A stretch of 64,000 bases of DNA from the NCBI GenBank assembly GCA_002409745.1, contig DHOU01000013.1, positions 1 through 64,000 on the forward strand. Reading direction: 5' to 3'. Below the pieces are notes generated by a model, which did not search any database, was not told where the DNA came from, and saw nothing but the letters and a program-made list of their open reading frames with translations. Of this stretch, positions 1 to 8,938 are shown one piece after another. Position numbers and translations under genes: made by a program. Positions within the stretch are counted from its first letter, which is position 1. Every line of letters starts with the position of its first letter. Source of the stretch: Bacteroidales bacterium UBA5382 (GTDB lineage Bacteria; Bacteroidota; Bacteroidia; Bacteroidales; Dysgonomonadaceae).

Positions 1-62
1 ACAGTTTCAACTACTGATTCGCATTAATTACTGATTACTGACAGCTATTTAAAAGAACATAT

Positions 63-1550
63 ATGAGAAAAATAAAAATATATTTGATCACCCTACTGTT
101 AATGGTAACGATCGGCAGCGCGGTTGCGCAAACCGACTCGCTGAGTCATTACCTGGAAACGGCCGCTCGCAACAACCCGGGCGTGAAAGCCGATTTCACG
201 GCTTATCAGGCTTCGTTGCAGCAGATACCGCAAGCCGGAGCGATTCCGGACCCGCAACTCGATATGGGCTTCTTCCTGAAACCGATGGATATTATCGACG
301 GAAGGCAGATTGCCGACTTCACGCTCATGCAAATGTTCCCTTGGTTCGGTACGCGTAAGGCAGCGCAAACCGAAGCGGGACACATGGCCAATATGGCTTT
401 CGAAAAGTTCCGCGAAAGCAGGGACAACCTCTATTTGCAGGTCTATACGCAATGGTTTGTCTTGTGTAGCTTGCGGCAGCAGTTGGCCAACAACCGCGAG
501 AACAAGGATTTGCTTGCTCAACTGGAAACGTTGGCCCTGAGGAAGTTCTCCGCTTCACCTTCGCAAAGCGTCCCGGCATCCGGCAACCGCATGCAATCAT
601 CTCCGGCAACCGCTTCCCCGGCGACAAGCGCCGGCGGCATGGCTTCGATGGGCGGGAACATGGGTAACATGGGCTCCACGGCAACCGCATCATCCTCACG
701 CAACGAACCGATGGCTTCGATGAACGCCGGCGCAGGGATGTCGGCAATGGGCGCATCCTCCGGCATGTCGGACGTGCTGCGCATCCAACTGGAGATCGCC
801 GAAGTGGAGAATACGATCGAAAGCCTTTTATCGCAGGTCAGCGCCGAAACGGCGGCTTTCAACACGTTGCTCAACCGCTCCGCCGAAAACCCCGTGCATC
901 TGCCCGACTCGATACGCCAAATTCCTTTTTCACTCGATCTTCCGGCAACCGTAACACAGATCAATCAAAGAAATCCGATGCTGGCCATGCTCGATCAGGA
1001 AGGATTGGCCTACAAAGCGAAAGCCGAAATGGATAAAAAGATGAGTTACCCGATGGTGGGCATCGGCCTTCAGTATTCGCTCATCGGCAAGCGCATGGAT
1101 ATGGGGCACGCGGGAATTCCCGTAACGGAGATGAACGGCATGGATATGATTATGCCTATGATTTCCATCAGCATCCCCATCTATCGCAGCAAATACAAGG
1201 CGCAGCAAAAAGAAAGCCGTCTTCGGTGGCAGGCAAGCCGCGAGCGCTACGCCGACGTCCAGAACAACATGCAGGCCGAGTTGTACCGGACCCGACATTT
1301 GCTCGATGATGCTTCGCGAAAGATTGCTCTCTACGAGAAACAGTCGCAATTGGCCCTCACTACGTACCGCCTGCTCGTACAGGAGTTCGTTTCGGGAAAA
1401 AGCGATTTGGCCGGTGTGATACAAGTGCAGCGTCAACTGCTCGACTACCGCCTGAAGAAGGCTCAATCCGTCGCGGAATATAATACGATGGTCGCGACGA
1501 TACAAAAAATGATCTCTTTTCATGATAACGAATACGAAATAACAAAATAA
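63..1550 (+). CDS. CusC/TolC-type outer-membrane efflux channel, Met-rich
   Basis: This 495-residue protein is the outer-membrane channel of a tripartite heavy-metal exporter. It has an N-terminal signal peptide ending in SAVAQ (about residue 23) with no lipobox, followed by two long helical halves of the outer-membrane efflux protein (OEP) type. Between the halves, residues about 160-236 form an insertion rich in Met, Gly, Ser and Ala (for example MASMGGNMGNMGS). Met clusters of this kind bind Cu(I) or Ag(I), so I infer a copper/silver substrate. The gene ends one base before the adaptor gene, so the two are surely co-transcribed. The matching RND pump (CusA) is not in the window; I expect it upstream of base 1. 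The family call is solid; the metal specificity is inferred from the insertion and neighbours. Confidence 0.88.
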   Translation: MRKIKIYLITLLLMVTIGSAVAQTDSLSHYLETAARNNPGVKADFTAYQASLQQIPQAGAIPDPQLDMGFFLKPMDIIDGRQIADFTLMQMFPWFGTRKAAQTEAGHMANMAFEKFRESRDNLYLQVYTQWFVLCSLRQQLANNRENKDLLAQLETLALRKFSASPSQSVPASGNRMQSSPATASPATSAGGMASMGGNMGNMGSTATASSSRNEPMASMNAGAGMSAMGASSGMSDVLRIQLEIAEVENTIESLLSQVSAETAAFNTLLNRSAENPVHLPDSIRQIPFSLDLPATVTQINQRNPMLAMLDQEGLAYKAKAEMDKKMSYPMVGIGLQYSLIGKRMDMGHAGIPVTEMNGMDMIMPMISISIPIYRSKYKAQQKESRLRWQASRERYADVQNNMQAELYRTRHLLDDASRKIALYEKQSQLALTTYRLLVQEFVSGKSDLAGVIQVQRQLLDYRLKKAQSVAEYNTMVATIQKMISFHDNEYEITK

Positions 1551-1551
1551 T

Positions 1552-3156
1552 ATGAACGTCAATATAAAAAACAGATTCAATAATCGCTATGTCCGTTACG
1601 GACTGGTGCTGGCAGCCGGATTGTTCCTCGGATGGCTGCTGTTCAAAGGCTCGTCGCCGAAAGGAGAGAACGCTCAACACGTGCACGAAGAGACTGAAAA
1701 GCAGGTATGGACCTGTTCCATGCACCCGCAAATACGAATGGATAAACCGGGCAAGTGCCCTATCTGCGCCATGGATTTGATTCCGCTGAAATCTTCGGGC
1801 GGAGGCGATGCATCCATCGATCCCAACGCCATACAATTATCGGTGGAAGCGGTTGCGTTGGCAAACGTTCAAACAACCCGCGTGAGCCGTAAAAATCCCG
1901 TCAAGGACGTACGGTTGTACGGTACCATTCAAGTCGATGAGCGCTTGTCGCAGTCGCAGACATCGCCCGTCAACGGACGCATCGAGAAACTACAGGTTTC
2001 CTTCACCGGCGAAAGCGTGAAGCGCGGCCAAACCATCGCAACAGTGTACTCGCCCGAATTATTGAGCGCGCAACAGGAGTTAATCGAAGCAGGCAAACTG
2101 CAATCGTCGCAACCGTTGCTGGTCGAAGCGGCGAGGGAAAAGTTGCGCCTATGGAGACTGACCGACGGACAAATATCGGCTATCGAGCAATCGGGTAAGG
2201 CCGATCCGCAGGTCGAAATAAAGTCGACGGTCAACGGAATCGTCACGAGCAAAAACGTGAATCAGGGAGATTATATCAATCAGGGAAGCGTTTTATTCGA
2301 GATTGCCGACCTGTCGCGGGTATGGGCCCTGTTCGATGCGTACGAAACCGATTTGCCGTTCCTTAAAAACGGCGACAAAGTCGCTTTCACCTTGCAGGCG
2401 ATACCCGGAGAAACGTTTTCGGGAACGGTTACGTTTATCGATCCGATGCTCGATCCGGCGACACGCACGTCGAAAGTCCGCGTGGAAACCCCCAACGGCG
2501 GCATGCGCCTGAAGCCGGGGATGTATGCCGGCGCCACGGTGTCGGCACCGCTTAAACAATATAACGACGAAATCGTTATTCCCAAGTCGGCCGTGCTGTG
2601 GACGGGAAAACGGTCCATCGTATATATAAAACAGGCGGGGACGGACACGCCCGCGTTTTTGCTCCGCGAAATCGACCTCGGCCCTTCGTTGGGTGACTCA
2701 TACGTCGTACTCTCGGGGCTAAACGACGGCGACGAGATTGTCACCAACGGCGCCTTCACCATCGATGCGAGCGCGCAACTCGAAGGCAAACGCAGCATGA
2801 TGAATACCGAAGCCGGACACCCTGTCACGGGGCATGAAGGTCACACAATGACGGGAAGCGAAGGGCATTCGCACGCACAAGCGGCCGCCGGCGACGAGCA
2901 TGCGATGATCACAGCGCAGGGACTTTGCGAAATGTGCAAAGACCGCATCGAGAAAGCCGCTAAAAGCGTAAAGGGCGTATCGCTCGCTTCGTGGGATCTG
3001 TCGACAAAGCAATTGCATCTGCATTTCGATCCCCGGCAAACCGATGCCGACAAGATCACACAGGCGGTTGCCAAGGCCGGGCACGATACGGATAAGTACA
3101 AGGCCGATAAAAAGGTGTATGATGCCTTACCGGACTGCTGCAAATACCGGGAATAA
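1552..3156 (+). CDS. CusB-type periplasmic adaptor with metal-binding modules at both ends
   Basis: This 534-residue membrane-fusion protein links an RND pump to the outer-membrane channel. One N-terminal membrane anchor lies at residues about 14-30. Residues about 52-78 form the heavy-metal-binding motif seen in many CusB proteins (WTCSMHPQIR, then KCPICAMDL). The central part (about 85-410) is a HlyD-like adaptor with barrel-sandwich and beta-barrel segments. After a His-rich linker (about 425-450), the C-terminus carries an HMA-like module with GLCEMC and a terminal DALPDCCKYRE. That module is almost the same as the free lipoprotein at 5601-5996. The extra C-terminal module is not part of the E. 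coli CusB plan. It may accept copper from a periplasmic chaperone or sense it. Confidence 0.88.
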   Translation: MNVNIKNRFNNRYVRYGLVLAAGLFLGWLLFKGSSPKGENAQHVHEETEKQVWTCSMHPQIRMDKPGKCPICAMDLIPLKSSGGGDASIDPNAIQLSVEAVALANVQTTRVSRKNPVKDVRLYGTIQVDERLSQSQTSPVNGRIEKLQVSFTGESVKRGQTIATVYSPELLSAQQELIEAGKLQSSQPLLVEAAREKLRLWRLTDGQISAIEQSGKADPQVEIKSTVNGIVTSKNVNQGDYINQGSVLFEIADLSRVWALFDAYETDLPFLKNGDKVAFTLQAIPGETFSGTVTFIDPMLDPATRTSKVRVETPNGGMRLKPGMYAGATVSAPLKQYNDEIVIPKSAVLWTGKRSIVYIKQAGTDTPAFLLREIDLGPSLGDSYVVLSGLNDGDEIVTNGAFTIDASAQLEGKRSMMNTEAGHPVTGHEGHTMTGSEGHSHAQAAAGDEHAMITAQGLCEMCKDRIEKAAKSVKGVSLASWDLSTKQLHLHFDPRQTDADKITQAVAKAGHDTDKYKADKKVYDALPDCCKYRE

Positions 3157-3270
3157 CGTCGGTGGAGAAAGGAATGACGGCTTACGTTGTTGAACGGGCA
3201 GATATAGCGCTTTTAGCGCATACTTTTTAAAGCGGACTCAATAATGAAGAAGAATAAAATATAAAGCAAT

Positions 3271-5532
3271 ATGAAGCATACTTATAGTATCAAAGGTATG
3301 AAGTGTGACCATTGCCGGACGAAAGCGGAAAAAGCATTGAACACCGTAGAAGGTGTCCGTGCAAAGGTCACCCTAAACCCTCCCGAAGCGATTATTACGA
3401 TGGAGCAACATGTCTCCACGCAAATATTGCAGGAGGCTTTATCGAAAGCCGGAGAGTACACGATAGAAATAGCCGGCGACGATGCCCCCGCCCATCATGG
3501 AGACTTTCAGAATCATCACCATCATGGGGAACATCACGATCACCATACGCACGGCTCTGCGGACGGACATATGGCACATAGCGGAAATCTAAAAACCCGA
3601 TTCTGGATTTCCCTCGCCGTAACGATTCCCATTATCCTGCTCTCGCCCATGATGGGCATACGGCTTCCTTTCAGCCTTTCCTTCGAAGGCTCTCACTGGA
3701 TTGTGCTGGCGTTGGGTTCTTTCCTCTTCTTCTATGGCGGAAAACCGTTTCTAACGGGTGCTGCCGGAGAACTGAAATCGAAAAAACCAGGCATGATGAC
3801 TCTTATATCGATGGGCATTACCGTTTCTTATATCTATAGCGTCTATGCTTTCATCGCCAATTATATCCTGCAAACGGCGGGGCACCGCATGGATTTTTTC
3901 TGGGAACTGGCTACACTGATTGTGATCATGTTGCTCGGCCATTGGCTGGAGATGAAGGCAATCGGCAATGCCGGAAACGCTTTGCAAAAAATGGCGGAAC
4001 TGCTGCCCGGAAACGCTCATTTGTTACAGCCGGACGGAAGCGTTCGCGATGTGCCGCTCCGGCAGGTACAACAAAAACAGCAGGTGATGGTAAAACCGGG
4101 CGAAAAAATACCGGTGGACGGAAAGATTATTTCCGGTGAGACGACCGTCAACGAATCGATGGTAACGGGCGAAGCCAAAGGGGTAGCGAAAACCCCGGGA
4201 GCGTCCGTCATCGGCGGGTCTCTTAACGGACAAGGTACGATAACCGTGGAAGTAACGGGCACGGGGGATTCGGGTTATCTGGCACAAGTAATGAAACTGG
4301 TCGGGCAAGCGCAACAGGAGAAATCGAAATCGGAATCCATATCGGACAAAGTGGCGGGGGCTCTCTTTTATGTAGCGATTGCGGTCGGGGTGGTTTCCTT
4401 TATCGTGTGGTATATCGCCACAAAGGATATAAACAATGCATTGGAAAGAATGGTCACGGTATTTATTATCGCCTGTCCCCATGCATTAGGCCTGGCGATA
4501 CCTCTCGTAATAGCCCGCTCCACGTCTTTGGGAGCAACCCGCGGGCTATTGATCCGCAACCGCAATGCACTCGAAAAAGCAAAAAAAATATCCGTAGTAA
4601 CAATGGATAAAACAGGAACAATCACCGAGGGCGACTTCCGAGTATCGGCTATTAAAAGTTTATCGGACGGATGGAGCGACACGGAGATTTTAAAAACGAT
4701 GGCCGCCATGGAAGTACATTCCAATCATCCGCTGGCTATCGGCATTCTGAATAAGGCGAAAAAAGATACGATCGACATTCCGAAAGCGGAAAATGTCACA
4801 TTGATAAGCGGAACAGGCTTATCGGGAATCGTAAACGGGCTGCAAGCGAAAATCGTTACCGCGGCATACTTGGATAAGAATACATTGGCTTATGATAAGG
4901 ACTTGTTTAACGAGTTTGCCGAAAAAGGCAATTCGATCAGTTATCTGTTAGTGAAAAATGAAGTGGCCGGACTGATTGCCCAGGGAGATCAGATTAAAAC
5001 GGAAGCCAAACAAACGGTGGAGGCGCTTAAAAAAGACAAGATCATCCCTGTAATGCTCACCGGCGATAACAAGGCTTCGGCGATGGCGGTAGCCCGGCAA
5101 GTCGGCATCCGCGATGTTCATGCGTCGCTCTTGCCGGAAGACAAAGAAAAAGTGATTTCGGAATATCAACAAGCCGGGAAAGCCGTCATGATGGTGGGCG
5201 ACGGGGTAAACGATGCTCCGGCGCTTGCCCGTGCCGATATCGGCGTAGCTATCGGGGCGGGAACGGATGTAGCGATCGATTCGGCCGACGTAGTGTTGGT
5301 AAAAAGCAATCCGTACGACATCATCCATTTTCTTTCGCTGGCCCGGAATACAACAATGAAGATGATCCAGAATCTTTGGTGGGGTGCGGGATATAACATT
5401 GTGGCCATCCCGTTGGCCGCAGGCGTTCTCGCACCGGTGGGAATCATTCTGAGTCCCGCAGCCGGAGCAATATTGATGTCGGTGAGCACAATCATCGTAG
5501 CAATAAATGCGTTGACGCTCCGTATAAAGTAA
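3271..5532 (+). CDS. copB: CPH-type P1B heavy-metal ATPase (CopB-like copper/silver exporter)
   Basis: This 753-residue P-type ATPase pumps heavy-metal ions across the inner membrane. An N-terminal HMA domain (residues 1-66, motif GMKCDHC) is followed by a His-rich stretch (about 74-110). Then come the membrane helices, the TGE actuator loop (MVTGEAKG), the phosphorylation motif DKTGT (about residue 445), TGDN and GDGVNDAPAL. The membrane metal site reads CPH (ACPHALGLAIP) where CopA has CPC. CPH marks the CopB/P1B-3 group, known for Cu and Ag export. The gene lies 114 bp after the adaptor gene and 68 bp before the HMA lipoprotein, inside the same metal cluster. Length is normal for the family. 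Confidence 0.9.
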   Translation: MKHTYSIKGMKCDHCRTKAEKALNTVEGVRAKVTLNPPEAIITMEQHVSTQILQEALSKAGEYTIEIAGDDAPAHHGDFQNHHHHGEHHDHHTHGSADGHMAHSGNLKTRFWISLAVTIPIILLSPMMGIRLPFSLSFEGSHWIVLALGSFLFFYGGKPFLTGAAGELKSKKPGMMTLISMGITVSYIYSVYAFIANYILQTAGHRMDFFWELATLIVIMLLGHWLEMKAIGNAGNALQKMAELLPGNAHLLQPDGSVRDVPLRQVQQKQQVMVKPGEKIPVDGKIISGETTVNESMVTGEAKGVAKTPGASVIGGSLNGQGTITVEVTGTGDSGYLAQVMKLVGQAQQEKSKSESISDKVAGALFYVAIAVGVVSFIVWYIATKDINNALERMVTVFIIACPHALGLAIPLVIARSTSLGATRGLLIRNRNALEKAKKISVVTMDKTGTITEGDFRVSAIKSLSDGWSDTEILKTMAAMEVHSNHPLAIGILNKAKKDTIDIPKAENVTLISGTGLSGIVNGLQAKIVTAAYLDKNTLAYDKDLFNEFAEKGNSISYLLVKNEVAGLIAQGDQIKTEAKQTVEALKKDKIIPVMLTGDNKASAMAVARQVGIRDVHASLLPEDKEKVISEYQQAGKAVMMVGDGVNDAPALARADIGVAIGAGTDVAIDSADVVLVKSNPYDIIHFLSLARNTTMKMIQNLWWGAGYNIVAIPLAAGVLAPVGIILSPAAGAILMSVSTIIVAINALTLRIK

Positions 5533-5543
5533 TTCTTTAATTC

Positions 5544-5566
5544 TTAACCGGTACATTTCCGGTTAA
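5544..5566 (+). other. Hairpin between copB and the HMA lipoprotein gene
   Basis: An 8-bp perfect inverted repeat, TTAACCGG / CCGGTTAA, encloses a 7-base loop just after the ATPase stop codon. No T-run follows, so it is not a clear terminator. It could stabilise or process the mRNA and so set the amount of lipoprotein relative to ATPase. Confidence 0.5.
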
Positions 5567-5600
5567 TCCTATTCAATAATCATTTTAAAAAGAAAAAACA

Positions 5601-5996
5601 ATGAAAAAGTATGTATTATCAGCATTAATCGCCGCAACGGTATTGTTTGCGGCCTGTAATTCAAACAAATCGAAGAGTGGTTCCGAAGAATCTCAAACGG
5701 AAGCAACCGTCGCAACGGAACATCACGACGAGCATGCCGTCCTCGGAGTACAAGGGCTCTGCGAAATGTGCAAGAAAACCATCGAAACGGCCGCCAAAAG
5801 CGTTGCCGGCGTGTCGACCGCCGATTGGGATTTAGATAAAAAAGAGTTGCATTTGAATTTCGATCCGCAGCAAACCGATGTCGATGCCGTCAGCAAAGCC
5901 ATCGCCGCAGCGGGATACGACACCGATAAAGACAAAGCCGATCAGGCAGCGTATGATGCTCTTCCCGATTGCTGCAAATATCGGGAATCTTTGTGA
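5601..5996 (+). CDS. Small HMA-domain lipoprotein (putative periplasmic copper chaperone)
   Basis: This 131-residue protein has a lipoprotein signal peptide with lipobox FAAC (Cys19), then a Ser/Thr/Glu linker and one HMA-like domain (about 48-131) with the motif GLCEMC and a second Cys pair near the end (DALPDCCKYRE). The +2 residues after Cys19 (Asn, Ser) carry no acidic surface-export signal, so a periplasmic location is likely. The domain matches the C-terminus of the CusB-type adaptor at 1552-3156 almost residue for residue over about 85 positions. I infer that the lipoprotein holds or delivers copper and that the two copies arose by duplication. Confidence 0.82.
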   Translation: MKKYVLSALIAATVLFAACNSNKSKSGSEESQTEATVATEHHDEHAVLGVQGLCEMCKKTIETAAKSVAGVSTADWDLDKKELHLNFDPQQTDVDAVSKAIAAAGYDTDKDKADQAAYDALPDCCKYRESL

Positions 5997-6004
5997 TATT
6001 ACCG

Positions 6005-6044
6005 GGGAAGGCAAAGACGTAAAATTTTGCGTCTCTACCTTCCC
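6005..6044 (+). terminator. Strong hairpin after the metal cluster
   Basis: GGGAAGG (6005-6011) pairs with CCTTCCC (6038-6044), and an inner AGACG / CGTCT pair extends the stem. The hairpin starts nine bases after the lipoprotein stop codon. No good T-run follows on the plus strand. It separates the metal cluster from the rhamnose cluster and probably ends or protects the upstream mRNA. The core looks like a repeated palindrome, which would need a genome search to test. Confidence 0.55.
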
Positions 6045-6111
6045 TCAAAATTATATCAAAAAACACAGTTCTAATATCATATTTACTACCGCCTCCTTCA
6101 CCGGTAATCTG

Positions 6112-6119
6112 TATTTTTG
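6112..6119 (+). promoter_or_regulatory. Bacteroidota -7 box upstream of rhaB
   Basis: TATTTTTG matches the TAnnTTTG -7 consensus of Bacteroidota. It lies 39 bases before the rhaB start. I see no well-placed TTTG -33 box, which would fit an activator-dependent promoter, for example one using the AraC protein at 10050-10985. Confidence 0.5.
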
Positions 6120-6158
6120 CGGCATAAAAATACTGTCTAATCGTTTTTTAACCTCATC

Positions 6159-7646
6159 ATGAGAGAAGAGAAAAGAACATATTACTTGGCTATCGATATA
6201 GGAGCGACAAGCGGAAGAGCCATTCTGGGCACTCTGGAAAATGGCCGTTTCGAGATGGAGGAGATTAACCGTTTCCCTAATCCGATTATTGACATCCACG
6301 GATTCCTTTATTGGGATTTGTTTCATTTATATAGTGAAATCATCGCCTCGTTAAAGGCTGTCAAAACGCGCGGGATCCCCCTTACATCGATCGGAATAGA
6401 TACTTGGGGCGTGGATTTCGTATCTTTCGGAAAAGACGGCGAGCCGCTACGCATGCCGTACAGCTATCGCGATACGCATACTTTCGACACACCCGAAAAG
6501 TTTTTCACGAATATATTATCGAAGAAAAGAACTTACCTGAAAACAGGCATTCAGATCATGAATTTCAATTCCCTTTTTCAACTTTTCGAACAAAGAGAAC
6601 GCCATACGTCCATTTATCCGGTCACCGATAAGTTTCTGTTCATCCCCGACGCCTTGTCGTATTTGCTGACCGGAAATATGGTCACCGAATATACTATCGC
6701 ATCCACTTCTCAACTACTAAATCCTTTTGACCGGACATTCGACAATGATTTATTAGCGGAACTGGGGCTCTCGGAAAAGAACTTCGCCCCGATCGTTTTT
6801 CCGGGAACGCTGATAGGCGCTCTTTCTGAAACGATTTGCCGCCTGACGGGACTGGATCCGGTCCCCGTTATCGCCGTAGCAGGACACGATACGGCTTCGG
6901 CAGTGATCGCAACGCCTGCCGAAAATAAAAATTTCGCCTACCTGAGTTCGGGAACATGGTCGCTCATCGGTATCGAATCAAAAGAACCCGTAGTGACCGA
7001 AAAGACATTCGCGCTTAACTTTACCAACGAAGGCGGAGCGGACGGATCGATCCGTTTACTCAAAAACATTTGCGGCATGTGGCTCATCGAACGATGCAGG
7101 AACGAATGGGAACAGGAAAAAACGATCTCGTATGAAGAACTCATCAAAGAAACGGAAAAGGCGCCTGCTTTCCGCAGTTTTATCAATCCGGATGCTTCGC
7201 GTTTTACGAATCCTAAGTCGATGATCGAAGCCATACAGTCCTACTGTCGCGAAACAGGGCAACCTGTTCCCGCAACCGTCGGCGAAATCGCACGGTGTAT
7301 CTTCGAAAGCCTCGCCTTCCGCTATCGCCAGGTATTGGCCGATCTGCAACAATTGGCAGACTTTCGCATTAAAACACTGCATATCATAGGGGGCGGGTCA
7401 CAAAATAACTTTCTGAACCGTTGCACGGCTAACGCGATCGGGATGCCGGTCATTGCCGGGCCGTCGGAAGCCACCGCCATCGGAAACATCATGATGCAGG
7501 CCAAAGCAGCCGGAATTGTAGGCGACATCAAAGATATCCGGAAGGTCATCCGCGATACCATCCCTCTACACACTTTTATCCCCGAACGACACGACGAGTG
7601 GAAGGCGCATTATACCGATTACATCCATCATTTTCAAGAAAAATAA
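6159..7646 (+). CDS. rhaB: Rhamnulokinase
   Basis: RhaB phosphorylates L-rhamnulose to L-rhamnulose 1-phosphate with ATP in the cytoplasm. The 495-residue protein is a FGGY-family sugar kinase. The N-terminal phosphate-binding motif reads AIDIGATSGRA (about 12-22), and the second ATPase-fold half has AVAGHDTASAV and the glycine-rich IIGGGSQNNFLNR. The substrate call rests on the direct neighbours rhaA and rhaT, 20 bp and about 1.3 kb downstream. Length is normal for RhaB. Confidence 0.95.
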   Translation: MREEKRTYYLAIDIGATSGRAILGTLENGRFEMEEINRFPNPIIDIHGFLYWDLFHLYSEIIASLKAVKTRGIPLTSIGIDTWGVDFVSFGKDGEPLRMPYSYRDTHTFDTPEKFFTNILSKKRTYLKTGIQIMNFNSLFQLFEQRERHTSIYPVTDKFLFIPDALSYLLTGNMVTEYTIASTSQLLNPFDRTFDNDLLAELGLSEKNFAPIVFPGTLIGALSETICRLTGLDPVPVIAVAGHDTASAVIATPAENKNFAYLSSGTWSLIGIESKEPVVTEKTFALNFTNEGGADGSIRLLKNICGMWLIERCRNEWEQEKTISYEELIKETEKAPAFRSFINPDASRFTNPKSMIEAIQSYCRETGQPVPATVGEIARCIFESLAFRYRQVLADLQQLADFRIKTLHIIGGGSQNNFLNRCTANAIGMPVIAGPSEATAIGNIMMQAKAAGIVGDIKDIRKVIRDTIPLHTFIPERHDEWKAHYTDYIHHFQEK

Positions 7647-7666
7647 TCATTTAAATAATAGTTATC

Positions 7667-8935
7667 ATGTCAAAAAAAGAAAAAATCGCTCAGGCATACG
7701 GGCACGCTAAAGAACAGTATGCCGCATTGGGAGTGGACGTGGAAGATGCCGTCCGTGAATTGGATAAGTTATCGTTATGCATCCATTGTTGGCAAGCCGA
7801 CGACGTAAGCGGCTTCGAAGTGCCCGACGGACAATTATCGGGAGGTATCCAAGTGACGGGAAACTATCCCGGTAAAGCTCGCACAATAGAAGAGTTGCGC
7901 AAAGATATCGAAAAAGTACTGTCGTTGGCGCCAGGCAAGCACCGGTTGGGACTGCATGCTATTTACGGCGACTTCGGCGGTAAGTTTGTAGATCGTGATC
8001 AAATTGAACCCAAGCATTTCCAAAGCTGGATCGATTGGGCGAAGAAGATAGGGATTAAGCTCGATTTCAATTCCACTTTCTTCTCGCATCCCAAATCGGC
8101 AGACGGTTACACCATCTCGCATTTCGATCCTGAAATCCGCGAATTTTGGAAGGAACACCTACGCCTTTGCCGGAGAATCGCTGCCGAAATAGGGCGCCAA
8201 CAAGGCGATCCTTGCGTACACAACATCTGGTTTCCCGACGGAGAAAAGGATAAAACCGTTTCGCGGTTCGAACACCGCAGATTGCTTAAAGAAGCGCTGG
8301 ATGATGTCTTCACCGAAAAAATCAGCACCGATTATCTGAAAGATACCGTCGAATGCAAACTTTTCGGCATCGGCAGCGAAAGTTATGTGGTAGGCTCGCA
8401 CGAGTTTTACACGGGATATACCGTAAAAAACAATATGATGTTGACGCTCGATGCCGGACATTTCCATCCTACGGAAGTCATTTCGGATAAAATATCCTCG
8501 CTACTGTTATTCGTTCCGGAATTGATGTTGCATGTAAGCCGTCCCGAACGCTGGGACAGCGATCACGTGGTTATCCTCACCGACGAACTCTCGGCGCTCT
8601 TTCAAGAGATCGTCCGTTCGGGACAAAAAGAGAAAATTCATGTAGGATTGGATTTCTTCGACGGATCCATCAACCGTTTGGGCGCTTATGCAGTGGGAAT
8701 ACGATCGACACAGAAAGCGTATCTCCAAGCGTTGTTGGAGCCGACCGACAAATTGCGCGCCTTTGAAAAAGAGGGGAAGAACTTCGAACGGATGGCTTAT
8801 CTGGAAGAACTGAAAGCCTTGCCATGGAACGCGGTCTATAATTATTATTGCCTGAAGAATAACGTTCCGGTAGGCGACGAATATGTGTCCGCGATTCAAT
8901 CGTATGAAAACGATGTCACATCGAAACGAGAATAA
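7667..8935 (+). CDS. rhaA: L-rhamnose isomerase
   Basis: RhaA interconverts L-rhamnose and L-rhamnulose, the first step of the phosphorylating pathway. The 422-residue protein shows the family pattern, including SLCIHCWQADDVSGFE near the N-terminus, the metal-site segment TLDAGHFHPTE, and the later FFDGSINRLGA. It is a TIM-barrel enzyme that needs divalent metal. It sits 20 bp after rhaB and 3 bp before rhaT, which implies tight co-translation. Confidence 0.96.
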   Translation: MSKKEKIAQAYGHAKEQYAALGVDVEDAVRELDKLSLCIHCWQADDVSGFEVPDGQLSGGIQVTGNYPGKARTIEELRKDIEKVLSLAPGKHRLGLHAIYGDFGGKFVDRDQIEPKHFQSWIDWAKKIGIKLDFNSTFFSHPKSADGYTISHFDPEIREFWKEHLRLCRRIAAEIGRQQGDPCVHNIWFPDGEKDKTVSRFEHRRLLKEALDDVFTEKISTDYLKDTVECKLFGIGSESYVVGSHEFYTGYTVKNNMMLTLDAGHFHPTEVISDKISSLLLFVPELMLHVSRPERWDSDHVVILTDELSALFQEIVRSGQKEKIHVGLDFFDGSINRLGAYAVGIRSTQKAYLQALLEPTDKLRAFEKEGKNFERMAYLEELKALPWNAVYNYYCLKNNVPVGDEYVSAIQSYENDVTSKRE

Positions 8936-8938
8936 GGA

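Noticed and set aside
930..1836. Long minus-strand frames opposite the Cus genes
   Set aside because: They are shadows of the well-supported plus-strand genes.
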